NCBI GenBank assembly: GCA_037447655.1
Contig: JBBHKE010002290.1
Coordinates: forward strand, 314,017-378,016
Reading direction: 5' to 3'
Length of the DNA: 64,000 nt
Source: Zygnema cylindricum
Lineage: Eukaryota; Streptophyta; Zygnematophyceae; Zygnematales; Zygnemataceae
Under the pieces are notes generated by a model. That model saw only the letters and a program-made list of their open reading frames with translations. It was not told the origin of the DNA and ran no database searches. The first letter of the stretch is position 1, and each line of letters begins with the position of its first letter. Positions 30,889 to 45,700 of this stretch are shown in pieces. The translations under genes were made by a program, and so were the position numbers.

Positions 30889-33764
30889 AGGAAATTATGA
30901 TTTTTGTGATTTGTATTGGTGTACAAATATGGGAATTTATGTGTTGTATATGGGGATATTTTTGCGTTTGTGGTCATAAATGGGTTTATGTATTTGTGGG
31001 ACGGTTTTTTTTGTTGTTCGTCTTCTGTTCATGTTTTGTAGTTTTTTTTTCCGTTTTTAATGTCTTACACATAGGGAAATTAGACTTTGTATTCTTTATT
31101 GATTGCGAAAACTCAATAGGAAACATGTATATGGACATTACTATATAACAAAGTTAACACAAAACGCTAATAATCACAATATAGTGTTGACAACGCTATT
31201 TATGGACGCGAACTACAATCTGCCATGCCTCCTTGCACTAAATTAGTATTATGTATACTAATTTTGAACTGACACTAATGGGTCTTCCACACTAATAACG
31301 ATGGGTGGTGTGCTAATACTACCGTGAATCGGGGTTTAACACTAGTGACGCTAATTCTGTGTCAGTTTTTTGCCCTTAAACCACTATATAGCGTTGAGAA
31401 CACTGTTTGTTTTTTTAAATCTTATACATTAATTGTTTTCTCCTTACAACTAATTCTTTAAATGGTTAAGTCATGTCGTTTGAAACTGAATTCGAAGTAA
31501 TGACACTAATTCCAATTTCTTTACTCTAGTAATGACTCAAAATGTACCTCTTTCCGCACATTTGGACAATCAGTTGACATATCCTTCTCCTTGCAAATGG
31601 TTATCACGTTTTTTGGTATCATAAAGAAAACAAAAAATAGCATCTATTGTTCCCTTTCTCTACCTCTCTTTATCTGTCATATTCACCTTCTCTCGCCCTG
31701 GTTAGATAAAAAAACACCGAGAAAAAACAAATGACTCGGCAATTTCAGTGCTTTATATTGAACAAATAAGGTTAACATATCGCGATATCGATATTTATCA
31801 ATATCTGTAACCTTTGGAAATTGTACATTTATTGAGTTTGCCGATAAATGTCCATAAATTTGTCAACTGCTGATAAGCGATTGATAATTCAATTTTCCGT
31901 ACATAAGTCTTCACTGGACATAAAACAGATGTCTCTACTGCACGATTCACACTAGAAATGGATGATGAATGAGATGAGGAAATGAATGTCCCCTTTTTTT
32001 GTTTGGACGTGAATCGCCCTTTGACGTCATCTCACGTCAACAAAAACGTCGCGATGTGATTCATGTTGCCGTACGATTAGTCGCCGATGACTCAAATCTG
32101 TCCGTACCAAACCATCGTTAAGAAGGGGGGCGGACGTTTCGTCAAAGTTCCAAAGAAGTTTTAAGTTTACATTTTTTTCATGTTCTATTTTATATGAATT
32201 TGATTGGCTATTTGATAATGGGTTAGCATTTAAAAAAAAATCGTTACAGTACGGATCATTCATTCGGGATACGACTTCCTGTTTTTTCAAAGTTGGATTT
32301 CTGCATTCCGAAAAGGTTTTCCGGAAAAGAGGATGATTTACCATAGTTGTCAAGTTTTGACGCACTTTACCGTATGTTTTGTCCATCGCTACGCTCCAAA
32401 TCGTATATTTTGTCTGTCGCTACGCTCCAAAAAGGTTGACAGCCGAGCTGTCCACCTGTTTGGCGCCTCTGTTTTTTTTTTTTTTGCGGAATGAATGGTA
32501 CGGGATTATCCGTTTCCTCATCTCATTCATCATCCATTTCTAGTGTGAATCGTGCATACATGCCCACGGAACACATGAATGGCCCAAAATCCTGTGTACA
32601 AAATCTGAAAAGGAACTCATTTTTTTCTGTTTTGTGGCCCAAACTATATACATCTTATTTTTGCCAAATCACTTCACGGTGGCAAAATGAGTGGACTTAC
32701 GAGGTTGGTTTTCATAGGTTTTCAATTGTTTGAAAATCGGATGAGTCATTTTGGTTTACACTCAATTGGATCTTTCTTTAGGTGTTTTTTCCTTCTTTGA
32801 ATTTCTTTGTTTTACCTGTCTTATTTCTGTGTGTACGTTGCTTTTGCCTTGCTTATCTTTTTTGTTTGCTTTCCTCCACCTGTAGTTTCCAAGTTCTATC
32901 GCTGCCTTTTTTTCTTCCCATGAACCACCGCGCTTTTTAATTAAGTCAATTTGTTCATTCATAATAATAGCAAAACTGTATCAAAAACGCGTGGTGGTAA
33001 ACTATCAGAGTCCATGGGAACCAAAAAAAAATGGACGGGAAAGCCATAACTGAATTGCTCCAGATGTCGCACGATGTCGGACACTTGTAATCACAGAATT
33101 CATACATCCTATCAGAAACATAACACTACTACTGGCTTTTGTACAAATTATGATTATGTATTAGATCATACAACAAAACATCACATGAATTGTAACCAAA
33201 CCAAAAAGTAAATGTTAATTCTAGACCCAGTGTATTCACTACTAAACTTCCGCAGTATAGGTTGCCCGAAGATATTCCAACTCAACTACATAATTTGTGG
33301 ACATAAATTTCAGTTGAACGTTGACGCATCTATACCTTTCTTTTTCAAAAATTGACTGCCCATTTCACTTTTTCAAGATCGTATTTTACCAGGATTTGGG
33401 ATTATTTTTCATTATAAACCGAGACGAAGTCTTTACTATAACCAGAAGGATGTCATTATGGTCAATATGGAAGATCAACAATGCAAAAAATAAAATAAAA
33501 TCGAGCAGTTCAGCCAAACAATAAATTCCTACAACTCATGAGACTGGAAAAAAAATGATGACCATGATAAAAAAGAAGGTTCTATGCTCCAAAAAGAAGC
33601 CATAAACAAACGATAATGTAGCTGAACCAAACATATTGTCATTATACTATCCTACACTATCCTTTCATACACAAATAAACCTGTTTTAATGCTTGCGACC
33701 TGTCCTATGTTTACCCTTCAGATAAGACAGAAAACTGTACAATTGTTTTTTTGGATAATCTTTA
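30889..33764. other. Intergenic region between SNU23 and PGAP1 (tail to tail)
   Basis: The two genes converge here. The region is AT-rich, and apart from a TIR element at 31940-32555 I see no gene. A pair of related 35-bp stretches (ATATAGTGTTGACAACGCT at about 31181 and ATATAGCGTTGAGAACACT at about 31386) is repeated directly. The ORF at 30897-31148 begins right after the SNU23 stop and looks like 3' UTR. Confidence 0.55.
31940..32555. mobile_element. 616-bp non-autonomous DNA transposon with 43-bp terminal inverted repeats
   Basis: The left end at 31940 starts GCACGATTCACACTAGAAAT, and the right end at 32555 is its reverse complement. Pairing stays almost perfect over 43 bp (through GGATGATGAATGAGATGAGGAAA). 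Inside are a short direct repeat (GTC..TCGCTACGCTCCAAA at about 32380 and 32415) and a 119-residue minus-strand ORF (32027-32386) with no recognisable transposase motif. The target duplication is unclear, so the superfamily is not assigned. Confidence 0.8.
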
Positions 33765-36700
33765 TTATTGGTGATGTTTATGCTGTCCTTTGAGTTGCCA
33801 TACCACTCTTTTACTGCCATCTCTTCTAATATCCTCCATGTATAAGACTGCCGTAGTTCCTCCAATTGCTGCTATACAGTAGAGGATAAGGGAAGGAGAC
33901 ATAATAATACCTGAAAGAAAAGACGCCACACCGGCAGTTGCATACATAATACTAATTGGGAGAGCTCCTGCGAGTGGGGATGGAGGTGATGGGAGTGGCG
34001 ATGATTGTGAGTTCATATTAAACGAGAGGATGGAGTGAACCAAGATAAGTGAAACAGGGCTTGTGTCCACCAATGAAGGGAGAGTGAAAGTAAATGCTGG
34101 TCTCTGCAAAAGAAAGCCAGTACTTAAACAATTAGACGCAATAATAAAGATGCAATTAATTACCAGGTATTTGCTCAAGGAATTTACAAGAGGCTATATA
34201 TATGTGTATATGTATATATATATGTATACGGACTACTATGTTTACAGGCTTCCATGCGACAGAAAGCAAAGCCATTACCTTTATCCAAGCAAAAAATGAT
34301 GGCAGGAGTAGTGAGCTGGCAATCAAATGCAGAAGAAGGACAGCCTGTCGGTACCGGAAAACATTTAGGTGCTCAAAATTATTTGTTTCACCCTCTTTTT
34401 TTTCAGTATTTTCAGTTTTTTTTATGCCATTGCTGGTATTATGTTTTTTAAGAAGCCTTTTATCCCAGGATTCAGGTAGCAGTTCTTCTCCGTCATTTTG
34501 GTATACTTTATATCTGCAAACAACCAACAAATATGACTGAGATTTTCTTCTCCTTTCAATTCGATTTACTTTTACACAGCAAATAACATGCGAGTGAAAA
34601 ATAGATATTTACTTCTCTTTCATTTTGATATAACTTAATATCTACCAATAAAATGCATGCTTTTATATGTTTTATATTTGCAAATAACAGACCCGTGGAT
34701 ATCCACATTTTCTTCTTTTGATATGCTTTGTATCAGATAACACACTCGTCTTATTGACATGTTTGCTTTCATTTTATGTACTTCATACTGGCAAAAAGTA
34801 AATTGTTCCTGGTGGCAGTGCTCCAATCCGGGAAAAGTAGAAGAAATAAGGCAAAAAAAAGAAGGTCACATCAATCGGTTCAAGCTTTTACTAAAGAAAA
34901 TTGCAGTCAAGTTAGAGAAAGAAAAAAAACAGTCGAGCTATTACTAAAGAAAATCTCAGTCAAGGTATAACTCAAGAAAATTGCATCGAAATATCAGCAA
35001 GGAAAGCCGCAGTCACACTAAAAAAAAAATGTAGCAGAAAATTGCAGACACGTTATCAATAATGAAAATTGCAATAGAATAATCGTTAAAGAAAATCACA
35101 GTCAGCTATCACTAAAGAAAATCACAGTCGAGTTATTACTAATAAAATATGCAGTTTAGTTATTCCTCTAGAGTTCAAGCTCAAAATCTGCTTAAATTTT
35201 TTAAGGATTGAGGAAGAAAAACACCATCTCAAAGGGCCCACCTATGCAGTGAGGCGACAGAAGCCACAACTTCCAGAGGGAGAAGGATGAGAAGTCCGAG
35301 AATGGGATGAATAAAGAGGGTAGAGACAAAACTTATCACCAGTATCATCCAGCCGCTTGTCTGAATAAAAAAGAAAAGGAACAAGAAGTCAAATCACAGC
35401 AGTTAAGTTTGACTACCCATAAGGAACTATTGTGACATAGTTGACTTGCTGGAAAAATTAAAGGATTATATACAAGGGCTTCCAACCCATGACCGAGAAA
35501 TTCCATTGAAGAAAGAAAAAAAGACATATCTAAGTGATGCCTAAGATAATTCAGAAAAACCAACTGGCAAGGTGAAATAACAGAAAAAAATGTTACGAAA
35601 TTCTGCAATGAAAAAAACATCTGAAAATAAAGGACAATAGGACGGAAAAGCCATTTGTTCAAGCTTATTCAAACTTAGCAATGTTGGTTAGCTCTCCATT
35701 AAATGGCCCCTCCATTCTACATTGCTCATCCAACAAATGGAAGAAGCACTACATGCTAGAAGATATGGATGGGTGAGCTTTATGTGAATTGATACAGCTC
35801 TTGAAAGGTTTAAAGTTTTACAGCTTCAAGCTGTTGCAAACATTATAGCCAAAGGAAAACTGAGGATACTACACAGTCTGTTGCTACTAGAGTTAAAACA
35901 CTAATTTGGTCGTGGATTTTCGCGACCCAAAATCATAAATTAGTGATAGTTAACACTATTTACAGGGAGCAGACAACATGGCGCCAAGTCACCAATCTCA
36001 AATTGGTAATGATGAATTCCAATCATTTCTGCATTAATAATGACGACTCTTTTACTCGAACAGCAATAGACAGGTCTAGATACTTGCTCTAATATGTTTT
36101 TTCCAGAGAACAAGCTTCATCTAGAAGAATTTTGAACATAAAAAAGAAGATATCCTAATATAAAAGCAAAATGTTGTTTAACATCAACTGTGTATCTCAC
36201 CTGGATATTACGACATCCATTTACACTGCAAGAAAACAGCCGAAGTCCCGGTAACAATGTCAATCCCCAAATACTGGAATACAAACAATCTGGTGGCAAA
36301 TACAAAACCTTCACTCACCATGTGTTTCTACTTCGAATTTACAAGTGAAATGCGATAAGGTATGAATAAAATCTAAATTAAAGAGGTAAATCTGGCCAGA
36401 GTTTCCCACATTTTAGAACTATGACAAAAACAACACATACAAGATTGATCCACGTCAAGCAAACGCTGGAACCAAAATTTATTGCAGACAGAAACTGTCA
36501 TTCTAAATACGCCCAATCAATGAGTGACGGGAAAGGCCCTGAAAATCTTGAAATTGAAAAGCCTCAAAACTTTCTTCTCACCTCTTTGGCCAGCTTAAAG
36601 AGAAGCCTAAGAGAATTCTCAGAAAGCCCAGAGTCCCGATTCCTAGGATGGCCACCAAAACACTCCCAATTCCATAGGAAACCAATGCCTCCCAAGCCAC

Positions 36701-39700
36701 GGCGTCAAACGAATCCGGTGTATTATTCCAAAAAATTCCTGTGGTAAGGTATATGGCTAAAGGGACCAAACACTGGAGAATAAGGGTCGTCGGGAAACCA
36801 AGTGTATAAGAAAATGACGAGAGAAGGGAAGGCAAAGGTTGGGCCAGTTCCCATGCTCTAGTTTGTTGATAAATAGCAAAAAACAGAAAGGCGGAAGCCA
36901 TAGCAATAATCTGCAAAACCATGAAGGTAATTCTGCTTTCAATAAGTTATGCTTTGAAAGCTATGGATGGCATTGAAGGGCTCCTGATGATGCCAGAGTA
37001 GAAGACAGAAAAACTTAATTGAAAAAACATGGTCCAAACAGAGCACCAGCGGTACATTGCACAATGCTAATGCTTGCTCTGGGATATTGCCTGTCTGACT
37101 ATCAACCTAAATAAATGTGGTCCTTGTATTTCTAAATTGGCCTCAAAATCGTGCACCAAAATCCTCAGGTTGCCTCATCTACGTTTTAACACAAAATCAG
37201 CGCGCACTTGCAGCCATATGTTGCTTTCTTTTCACAAAAAAAATCCATGTCACCTAAAGAAGCACATAATTGATATACATGATTGACAAAATTGACAACT
37301 TGATTGATATACCGGAACTCGCAGCAAGAACACAAATTTTGTTGAAGTACACACGTAAGTAGACCACAGTTTCTAGTAAGAACGCAAATTTAACAAGCAA
37401 GGAACCCATTTGGGTAAGAACAGAACTTGCAGGAAATGCACATAATTTGTTAAAGAACTTGCTCAAGTAGACCACGGCTAATAGCAGAAACATTTTTTTT
37501 CTGGCTATCATCGAAGTTTTAATTCAAGGACTCACTTAAGTAGACCACAACTCATAGCAAGAACACAAAATTGGGTGAAAAACTTGCAGCAAACACACGA
37601 GTAAAAAACTCACTTAAATAAAACCACAATTTCAACAAGACAAGAAAAAGTAGTTAAGCAACTCACTTGAGGAGCATGGGTAATCAGGAAACGTAAAGCT
37701 GCATGTCGCAGAGAAACTGCCACTCTGAGGCTGAATGTGCAGTGAGGGTCCAGCTTACCAAAACCTCCCAGCCCCAGCCAGCCTTGTCAGGGTTTATTGG
37801 GGATTTGAAAATCTTGCAACAAAGCCAAAACTAGCGCAAGTTGGTGCAAAGTGCACGTGGGTCCAATTGATAACTTACAATGAGCATGATGTGGGAAGTC
37901 GATGGTCCCCACTTCACCGGTTTTCTCCAAGAGGCCGGAGGAGTATCCGTGACGAGTAATTCAGAATGAAGGGACGGAATCACTACCTCATGCTCCGCAT
38001 GTGGGTCCCACAAAATTGCCAAAGGAGGAAAACACCCAATTTTGCAGGAATGGAATGGACGGTGGGCTGGAAAAGCATTCCGAAATATGACCAGAAGCCC
38101 GGTCAGATGAGGTAAGACACACCACATACATAATAAATGTTTCAGCCAATTCAAACATTGTGTATGGACACTTTGATCCTTTCTACCTTTCACATATAAA
38201 AGGAAAAACTTTCAAAATTCAGCCAATGTGAATGAGCACATGATCCCCTACATTCTTAAGGATATAACTGACGAGCCTCCAAAACTAATACGACATTATG
38301 AATGACAGCAAATAAAAAAAAGTGCAATTCAGATAATGCCATGATAACGAAGTTGTATCCCGCCTCTCCGCGCCCAGCAAATGTATAAAGCACTATATTA
38401 GTCAAAAAGATACAATAGATGCAGATACATTGCAACGAAAACGGTTTAACAGTATAGGTTTTGTCAAGCGAAAAAATGGAGAAGGTACACGACCTGTCGA
38501 AAGACGTGAAGTCAAAATTTGTGGATCAAGTTTGTAATCACCCATTTGTCCACACTGTGTTGTGTTGCTTTGCAACTGAACAGGAATCACCCCCAGATTT
38601 ACGCCAAGATCCATTTTCAAAAGCATTGCATGACCTTCTTCCAGCTTCACTTCCTGTGGGAGATGAGACGCCGCAAAAGAAAAACATAAAAAATGTCGGA
38701 TTACAAAAAATTAGTAGCGAAGGTATCATGGTAGTAATTTCAAATATATGCAAAATCAATTTCCACGTAACAGCACCCTAAAATGTAATGAGCTCTGGAG
38801 GCATCACAAACTTGTTACGGGAGCACAAAGTGTGTGGGTGTCTTTTGTTTAATTTGGAAATTCGTTGCATGAATCAATGAACTGGAGGAAACACCAATTT
38901 TCAGTGGTCAAAGCAGACAAATCATGATTTTGTGGAACATGAGGCATATGGTTTTTGGTACTGAGCCAGAAGCTATGCTTTTGACAGGACTCCAAACAAA
39001 ACCTAAAGAGTTAAAATAATGACTTCGAAAACGGGAGCAAATCCCTGAAATGCAAGGGTAAGTATATGGTATCACATTTCAATATGTACAGTTTGACATC
39101 TATGTTGAACGACACCTGCAACTTTGACTATGGTGTTTACAATCTTATAAAGAGAGAGTCAGCTTTTGACAACCTGTGAATCAAAACTCCTACTTCAGGA
39201 GAGTCACAAGCTACAGAAGACTGGTGTCAAACAGGGAGTAAAACTTACACGGCGCTTGAATATCGTGGATAAGAGCCACATATTGGAAATTGGGATAGTC
39301 ACATCTGAGCCTCTGTAGAATTGAGCTACAGCCATTGCCGCTATTGACGATCCTCCTCCAACAGACCTGCCCTGTCAAATAAAGAACCAATCAGAGAGCC
39401 AACCGCAGACCCCATCAGAGAACCAGTCATAAACCAATCAAAGAACCAACCAGAGCATCAATCAGGACATAATCAGCTGTTAAGATCCAAGACTATGAAA
39501 TAACATCACCATGGTTTCAATCGAAGCTTTAGAATGGGGAAAATGAGAAAATCCAGAAGTTTTTAACTCCAATTTCACGTAAAACGAAAATCATTCTAGG
39601 AAAAACTCAAATCAAAATGATAACATACAACCAGAATTTTCCGCAATTCAAAAACATGATTCACGACATCACACACGAGTTGCACTAATAATGGTAGACG

Positions 39701-42700
39701 GTTCTAATATTGTACCACAGCGGGAGCAATAGATAGGGTGACAAAACCGAAGCCCTTCATGACCGCAGGAGAAAGTAGCAAAATTCCTGTCGGGCCAGGT
39801 TGATGACGCATCTCTCCTTTCTGAATGTGAGGAGACACACACAAAAAGCATGAACAATCATAAATAGGTCAATAAATGTTTTGGTTTACCTTTTGTCGAA
39901 CTGACAAAAAAAAATCATCTATTTGACAAAGATTTTTTATTTATTTCTGACAGAGACGAGAGGTTGCGTCTGATTTAGGAGTCTTTAGGGTTGAAAACGA
40001 AAGCAGAAATAGATTTTCCAGATGGTTCCGACTAAAGTTAGCTGACCTTCATTTTTTGGGTGCTCGAGGGAAGAGGTAACAAATGTGTTGTAACTTCCAC
40101 GGGAACTGATCGAGAATGAAGAACTCGGTTCGGCCACAAATGGATTCGAATTCCTTTACAAGGTTCTAAACTAGTCACTAATACAAAATGGTCCTTTCCT
40201 TTGTTGGCCTGCAATTGAGATTCATACATAAATATACCGCCCATCCTTATTAGAGTTAATAAAGGTAAATTCGGTTGTGCACCTTTCCCATCTAAAATCA
40301 GTGTGTTCAGAACACTAAAAGGACTGGACAACAACTTGCCACATGACTTTGCCCTGAATTAGTGATGTTGATTTCCATTTAGCCTTTACTCTAAAAGTGA
40401 AGAACAGTATAGTTTCTAATTCATCAGGTAGCCATCACACCAAACACCAATCTCATGGGTATTGAAGGCTTCCTTCCCCCAAAAAATGTTAAGGCTATAT
40501 TCAGGAATTTGCACAAAATGCACGAAAATAGTAAGTTACACTTTTTCAGCATTGGTCTGTTTACCGCCATTCCACCTGTGCGCGATCAAAGGAAACTGCT
40601 CCATTCACAGCTTCTAAACAGCCATATAGACAAAAAAACATTCTCTCAGACTAAGCTTCGATTGTGGAAGCATGTCGAACAGAGACAAGGTTTGGTTCTC
40701 TAACACATTATAATGCAACAGGAGGAAACTGAGATGGCATGAGATGCATGAGATCGCATGAGATTGCAAGAGGTCACTTGAGATAGGTGCTACACTAATT
40801 ATTATCCGGCGTTTACCTAGTGGTCGAGGGTTTTCAAAAAAGCTTGGTCATGCTATCAAGCCCTAACGACAAGTGAGAAACATTCTTCATTAACTATGAC
40901 GCATGGAATAGTCCACAATCACTTTTATCTTTGCAGCTACGCATGCTTTTAAGGATTTTTAAGGTCTTTTTAGGATTTTTTATCTGTACAACCTGGGAAC
41001 ATCTGAAAAAAGATAGAATCAAGACCTGTAATACCACCATATCAGGCATAAGAATTCAGAACCAAGCAATTAAGATACGCTGAAAAAGAGCACGACCTAC
41101 CCAAGTCTGGATATTAATCCAGCGCCTCCGTCCATCAAGGGATGTTACGGTCACCATGGAAGCTTCAGAAAAAAGATCTGTTTCCTACACGGAAACACCC
41201 TCAGCCATACAGGCAAAGTTAAGTAAAAACAAATGACCGGCTGCTTTCACTATCGAAAATTGCTCACTTTTGGTTAGTACATCGTGAGTAACCATGCACT
41301 TCATAAAACTATTTGAATAACTGTATGTACATTCATTGACAAAGCGTGAGATAATCTTATATTATAACCAGGTCCTAAAGCACACACTATGGACAAGCAG
41401 CTACCACATGATTTCAGGATAAACCCTCATGAAAGCACGATTCCTCCTTTCATTCCATCCCCACCTTATGCCTTCCCACTGTCCTTCCCTCTCCTTCTCC
41501 CTCTCTCTCCTCACTGAATTTCCTTTCTCCTTAACCCTCCCTTAACATTGCTAGCTTACTGTGTCAATGAGCCTAGATAAGGACCTTCGCAAATCCCTTA
41601 AAGAGTCAAAATTCGGCACTGACTTCTGTACTTATGAGAACAAAATTAGAAAATAAAGGGAACTCAAACCAGGAGTCAATTCCCATTCTTCACCTGTGGC
41701 TCTACAATCCAACTTGTAGAGGGATGACATTCTCCATCAGCAAGGGGATCTTCTTGTGTTCCGTCAGATTCAAATGTTTCTCCGTGGATAACACTCTTTA
41801 GTTCACGGTTGTCGGAGTTGCCATCTGTAGACAAATGGACACAGGCTCCAGTTTAGCTACTATATCTGAAAAATTAAATCAGCATGATACAATTGTTAAC
41901 TAGTAAATCATACAAACACAAAAAGAAAATGGGAGGCCGTGTCAATGAATTTTTCTCCAAAACGTGCAGCCATACATTGATCAAGCTGAATAGATGTTAC
42001 ACTGTCTACCGCCATTAGTGTGGCTTTGGAACATAAATCTCAACAAAACAGAACGGCATTCAAGAATTCGTGAGGGCTGTCTTATTAAACGGTTGAGAAG
42101 AGGTCAAAATTTAAGAAAAATCTAGATTGTTATCTTTGCCCACCCGTAATACTATGTTGGTATGCAAAATAAAATGGGAAACTACGGGATAGCGCATCCG
42201 TACTTCGAGCCAATTTCCGATTTTTCTGTGAAAATGTCGGTGAGGAAGATGGAAGCCAACCAAAGGCTTGTGGAAGGGCACTTCGAAAGTGACCCGCCAA
42301 AATGGCATGTCGGAGGATAGGGTCCGCCAACAACTGCTTGCTGTCTGGATCTACAAGCTTCAAAATTGCTTTCACAACCTGCAGGCTCCCCCAATCGATG
42401 GCATAAATTATGCTTTTATATCAAGATTTACTGAGTAAAATGCAGAGAAATTGGAATGAAAAAGGTATCACAATATGCCATCAATTTCCGCAGTCTCGTA
42501 ATAAACTGGAAATAGATTAACTTATTGCTGTCACAAACTGCAAAAGATCTGATATAAATCTGGATTAAATTTCCAGACTGTCTGGACTACTTGTGCAGTG
42601 GTAACACACCAAGGGTTCAAATCCTGGCTGGACAATGTTAATGATCATGACAAGTAACCACAATTTACCCATGCCTTTGCCTTCGCCTTAGCTCCCTGAA

Positions 42701-45700
42701 CAGGAAACGTCGCATATTTGTTGGCAAAGTTCGTGAGATACTAGAACGTACCTGGACTACAACTTGGTTGCACCACATAATGCACAAATGATCTGTTGAT
42801 AGCCAGGCAAAAGGCATACTATTTGTTCCTGCTGTCACAAAGAAGCCAGGTGGCACAATACTGTCCAATTGGGACAACCCAGATCGCACCTGTATGCGGG
42901 ATACGAGAATTAAAAAATTTCATCAGATTTTGAATGTTAATCATGGAGCAGAAAGTGTTAAAAAAAGCCTACTTGTAATGCAATCAAAATCGGTCCAGAA
43001 TTGTCATTCACTAGTTAAGAGATTCTGGTGGTAGATAGATGAATAACCTTAATACAATGTAACCTGAAGTTACTTGTACATGGCTAGCAATCGAATCGTC
43101 CAAACTTCTTATCAACAAGTGCTTAATCAATGCAAACGAAACGGGAAGAACCACTGTGAGCTTAGAATGCCAAGGACGGTTCCATAGATGTCTCTTTTTG
43201 AATACACTGTAGAGCAAGTTCAAAGAATGCATGTCTTAATGTAAAATACACTGAAGAAAAATTAAAACAAAAATCTTCTATCGTTCATGGTTTGTAAACT
43301 ATTATTTTAACAAAGCAAACAGAATGATGCACAAAACCAGCTGTATGAAGTGGTTTTTAAAATGCGTTTTTGCTGAAACGCAAACATCATTAATGTCATA
43401 AAACTTATCATGTCTCAAACATTGAAAAGAAAAAAACGCCAGGAAAAAAAGTTTTACAACACAGCACTATATAAGAAAAACATTCTGAACATAAGATTCT
43501 GAAACAGATACATTTGAAAGTTCGAGACAAATTTTCTTCAAACAAGCATGCCAATCAGCAACCAGTACTGCTAAACGCAAAGGACACAATAGTCTGCATC
43601 AAATCAATTTGCTTGCCTGGACATCCTTCGTTCCACCAGCTATGGAAGCAATCACCATATCTGCAAGCATCGGTGGTCCTCCTCCTGGACTAGGTTGTTG
43701 AAAACCCTTCTTCCAAGCACTATTTACTCCTCGTAGCCAATGTACAAGGGCCGGCTGCGTTGCAAGAGCAGGTGCTCTGTGGCCAAAAACAAAACCCTGT
43801 TCCCTATCTCTCACTCAAGATTGTAAGACAAGTCCTACTGACAAATGTTCCAATTTTTGCATAATAATTTAAGAAAAAAGCCGCATTTACTGGCCAAGGT
43901 CCGTTAATGCCTGACAGCTCATCCAAGCTCAAGTGCACATCTAATTACGACAAATAAATTGTAAAATAATTTGGCTGCAAATCTTACATACAGTGAATGT
44001 AGTTCGTAATGACGTTCCCACCTCTCAAACAACGTCTTAAAACATAAATCCTACCAAAAAATGGGTCGAATTTGCATAAAGATGCTCTAGTATATGCTGC
44101 ATTCACCGTCCCAAATCCATCAATGCCCAAGTGCATATCCAGCCTAATCATGATGAATAAAATAAGCAGAAAAAGGCAGTCTCACATATGGGGACTGGAG
44201 AGTGTAATGATGGTTTTCACGCTCTTTGGCTTCAATCTTGGATGAACTGCCGCAGCTCGAGCAATGGCTCCTCCCATTGAATGGCCCAGAAGCAGTACAC
44301 TTGCTGACTGGCCTGGCTCTGGGATGACATCCATTAGTTTCTTCAGAGTTTTCAGGCGCCCGTTATCAGTAAACTTCTTCAATTGCCTCTTTTTCTCGGC
44401 CGCAACCTCTTGGTACAGGGCCAGAATCTGTGATAGGTAAAGACCTGATAAATAAGTGAAAGCTAAAAACTAATAAAGTCAAGGGATCTTTGTTTAGCGA
44501 TCATGACTAAAACACTTCTGTAATATGCATTAAGTTATCAGTTATGACATTATGGTCGGTAAAGAAGGAGACCACAGCAGCTCAAAAAAAAGCCTTCAGC
44601 TTTGAAGTAAACATCATATGTCAGCACATCCAACTGACCTGGTCGGGTACCCAGCATCATTTTGATGAAAAACGTGGTAAAAAAAGCCTAATTAAATCAG
44701 TACGAGCCTAGTCTGCAAGTCTCAAAACACAGATAGGTCTACGCAGATTTTGTGTGTAGATAATGCCTCCACGCTAGCTTAAACCTTCATGATCCTTCAT
44801 TCTACAACAAAAGTTCCAAAATGAGCAACTTAACTCCACACCATTTTTATCATAAGTGAATCCAAGCGGCTCTTCCACATCTTCACTTATACACGCAGCC
44901 ATCCAATACAGTTATCTTTGTATTTCCTCTCTCGATTTTACCATCTGTTTTAGTGTGGTTGTGACTTTACCTTCCCAATGGCTGTCACCACAAACTCCGT
45001 CTGACGAACCGCTATTCCTGCATCCAAAGCTGACAGTTCCTCTGCAAACTCCACCATGAACCAATCGATTTTGTTGGGGCTCTTCTCCATTTCCCGGCTC
45101 CTATTTTGGCTCATGGCTGCTTTCCATTGGGCTGTAGCACTACTAGTGTCACGCTGGTCTACAGCATGACCCCTTCCTGTAACTAAAGCCTCAACTTTTG
45201 TTTGATCAACAAGCTCCAAATAGGCACTTTCCTCGGGCGTTAAAGATGCTTTCTGGTATAAGGCTGAATCTAAAGGACCACTGCTAAAAAGACGCTCTGA
45301 TTCTCCAGCAAGCGAGCGCACCTGCAAAAACCCTCAACACAGGAACCATCCTCTCATGAGAAGTGTTTGAAAAATAAGAGAAAACTCTGGATACAATGAA
45401 CATCCAGCTCATATCCAGTCGTCACTGCTTTTGAACTAAGCAGTGGCACGCTTGTGTTTGAGGTTGACTGTGGCACATGAACATCCTGTTAATGACTTGG
45501 TTCAGCTGGATTATGCAGAAGAAGTAATTGACATGAAATCTTCCTAATATGTTACGCGCTGAACCGCCAAGTTAAAACGTTTGCTGTCCTGTATGCTCTA
45601 ACTTTTTACACAATCGCTCAATATTCCGTAGCAATATCACGAGAGGAAGGTAGATTCTTCGCGTCTTATGGTTCACTTCTGCTCTAGCATCAATAATTTT

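Noticed and set aside
32027-32386. 119-codon ORF inside the TIR element as a transposase
   Set aside because: No DDE, zinc-finger or HTH pattern is visible, and the element is only 616 bp.
42573-42640. Functional tRNA gene
   Set aside because: A- and B-box-like words are present but acceptor and T stems do not pair; reported only as a tRNA-like repeat.
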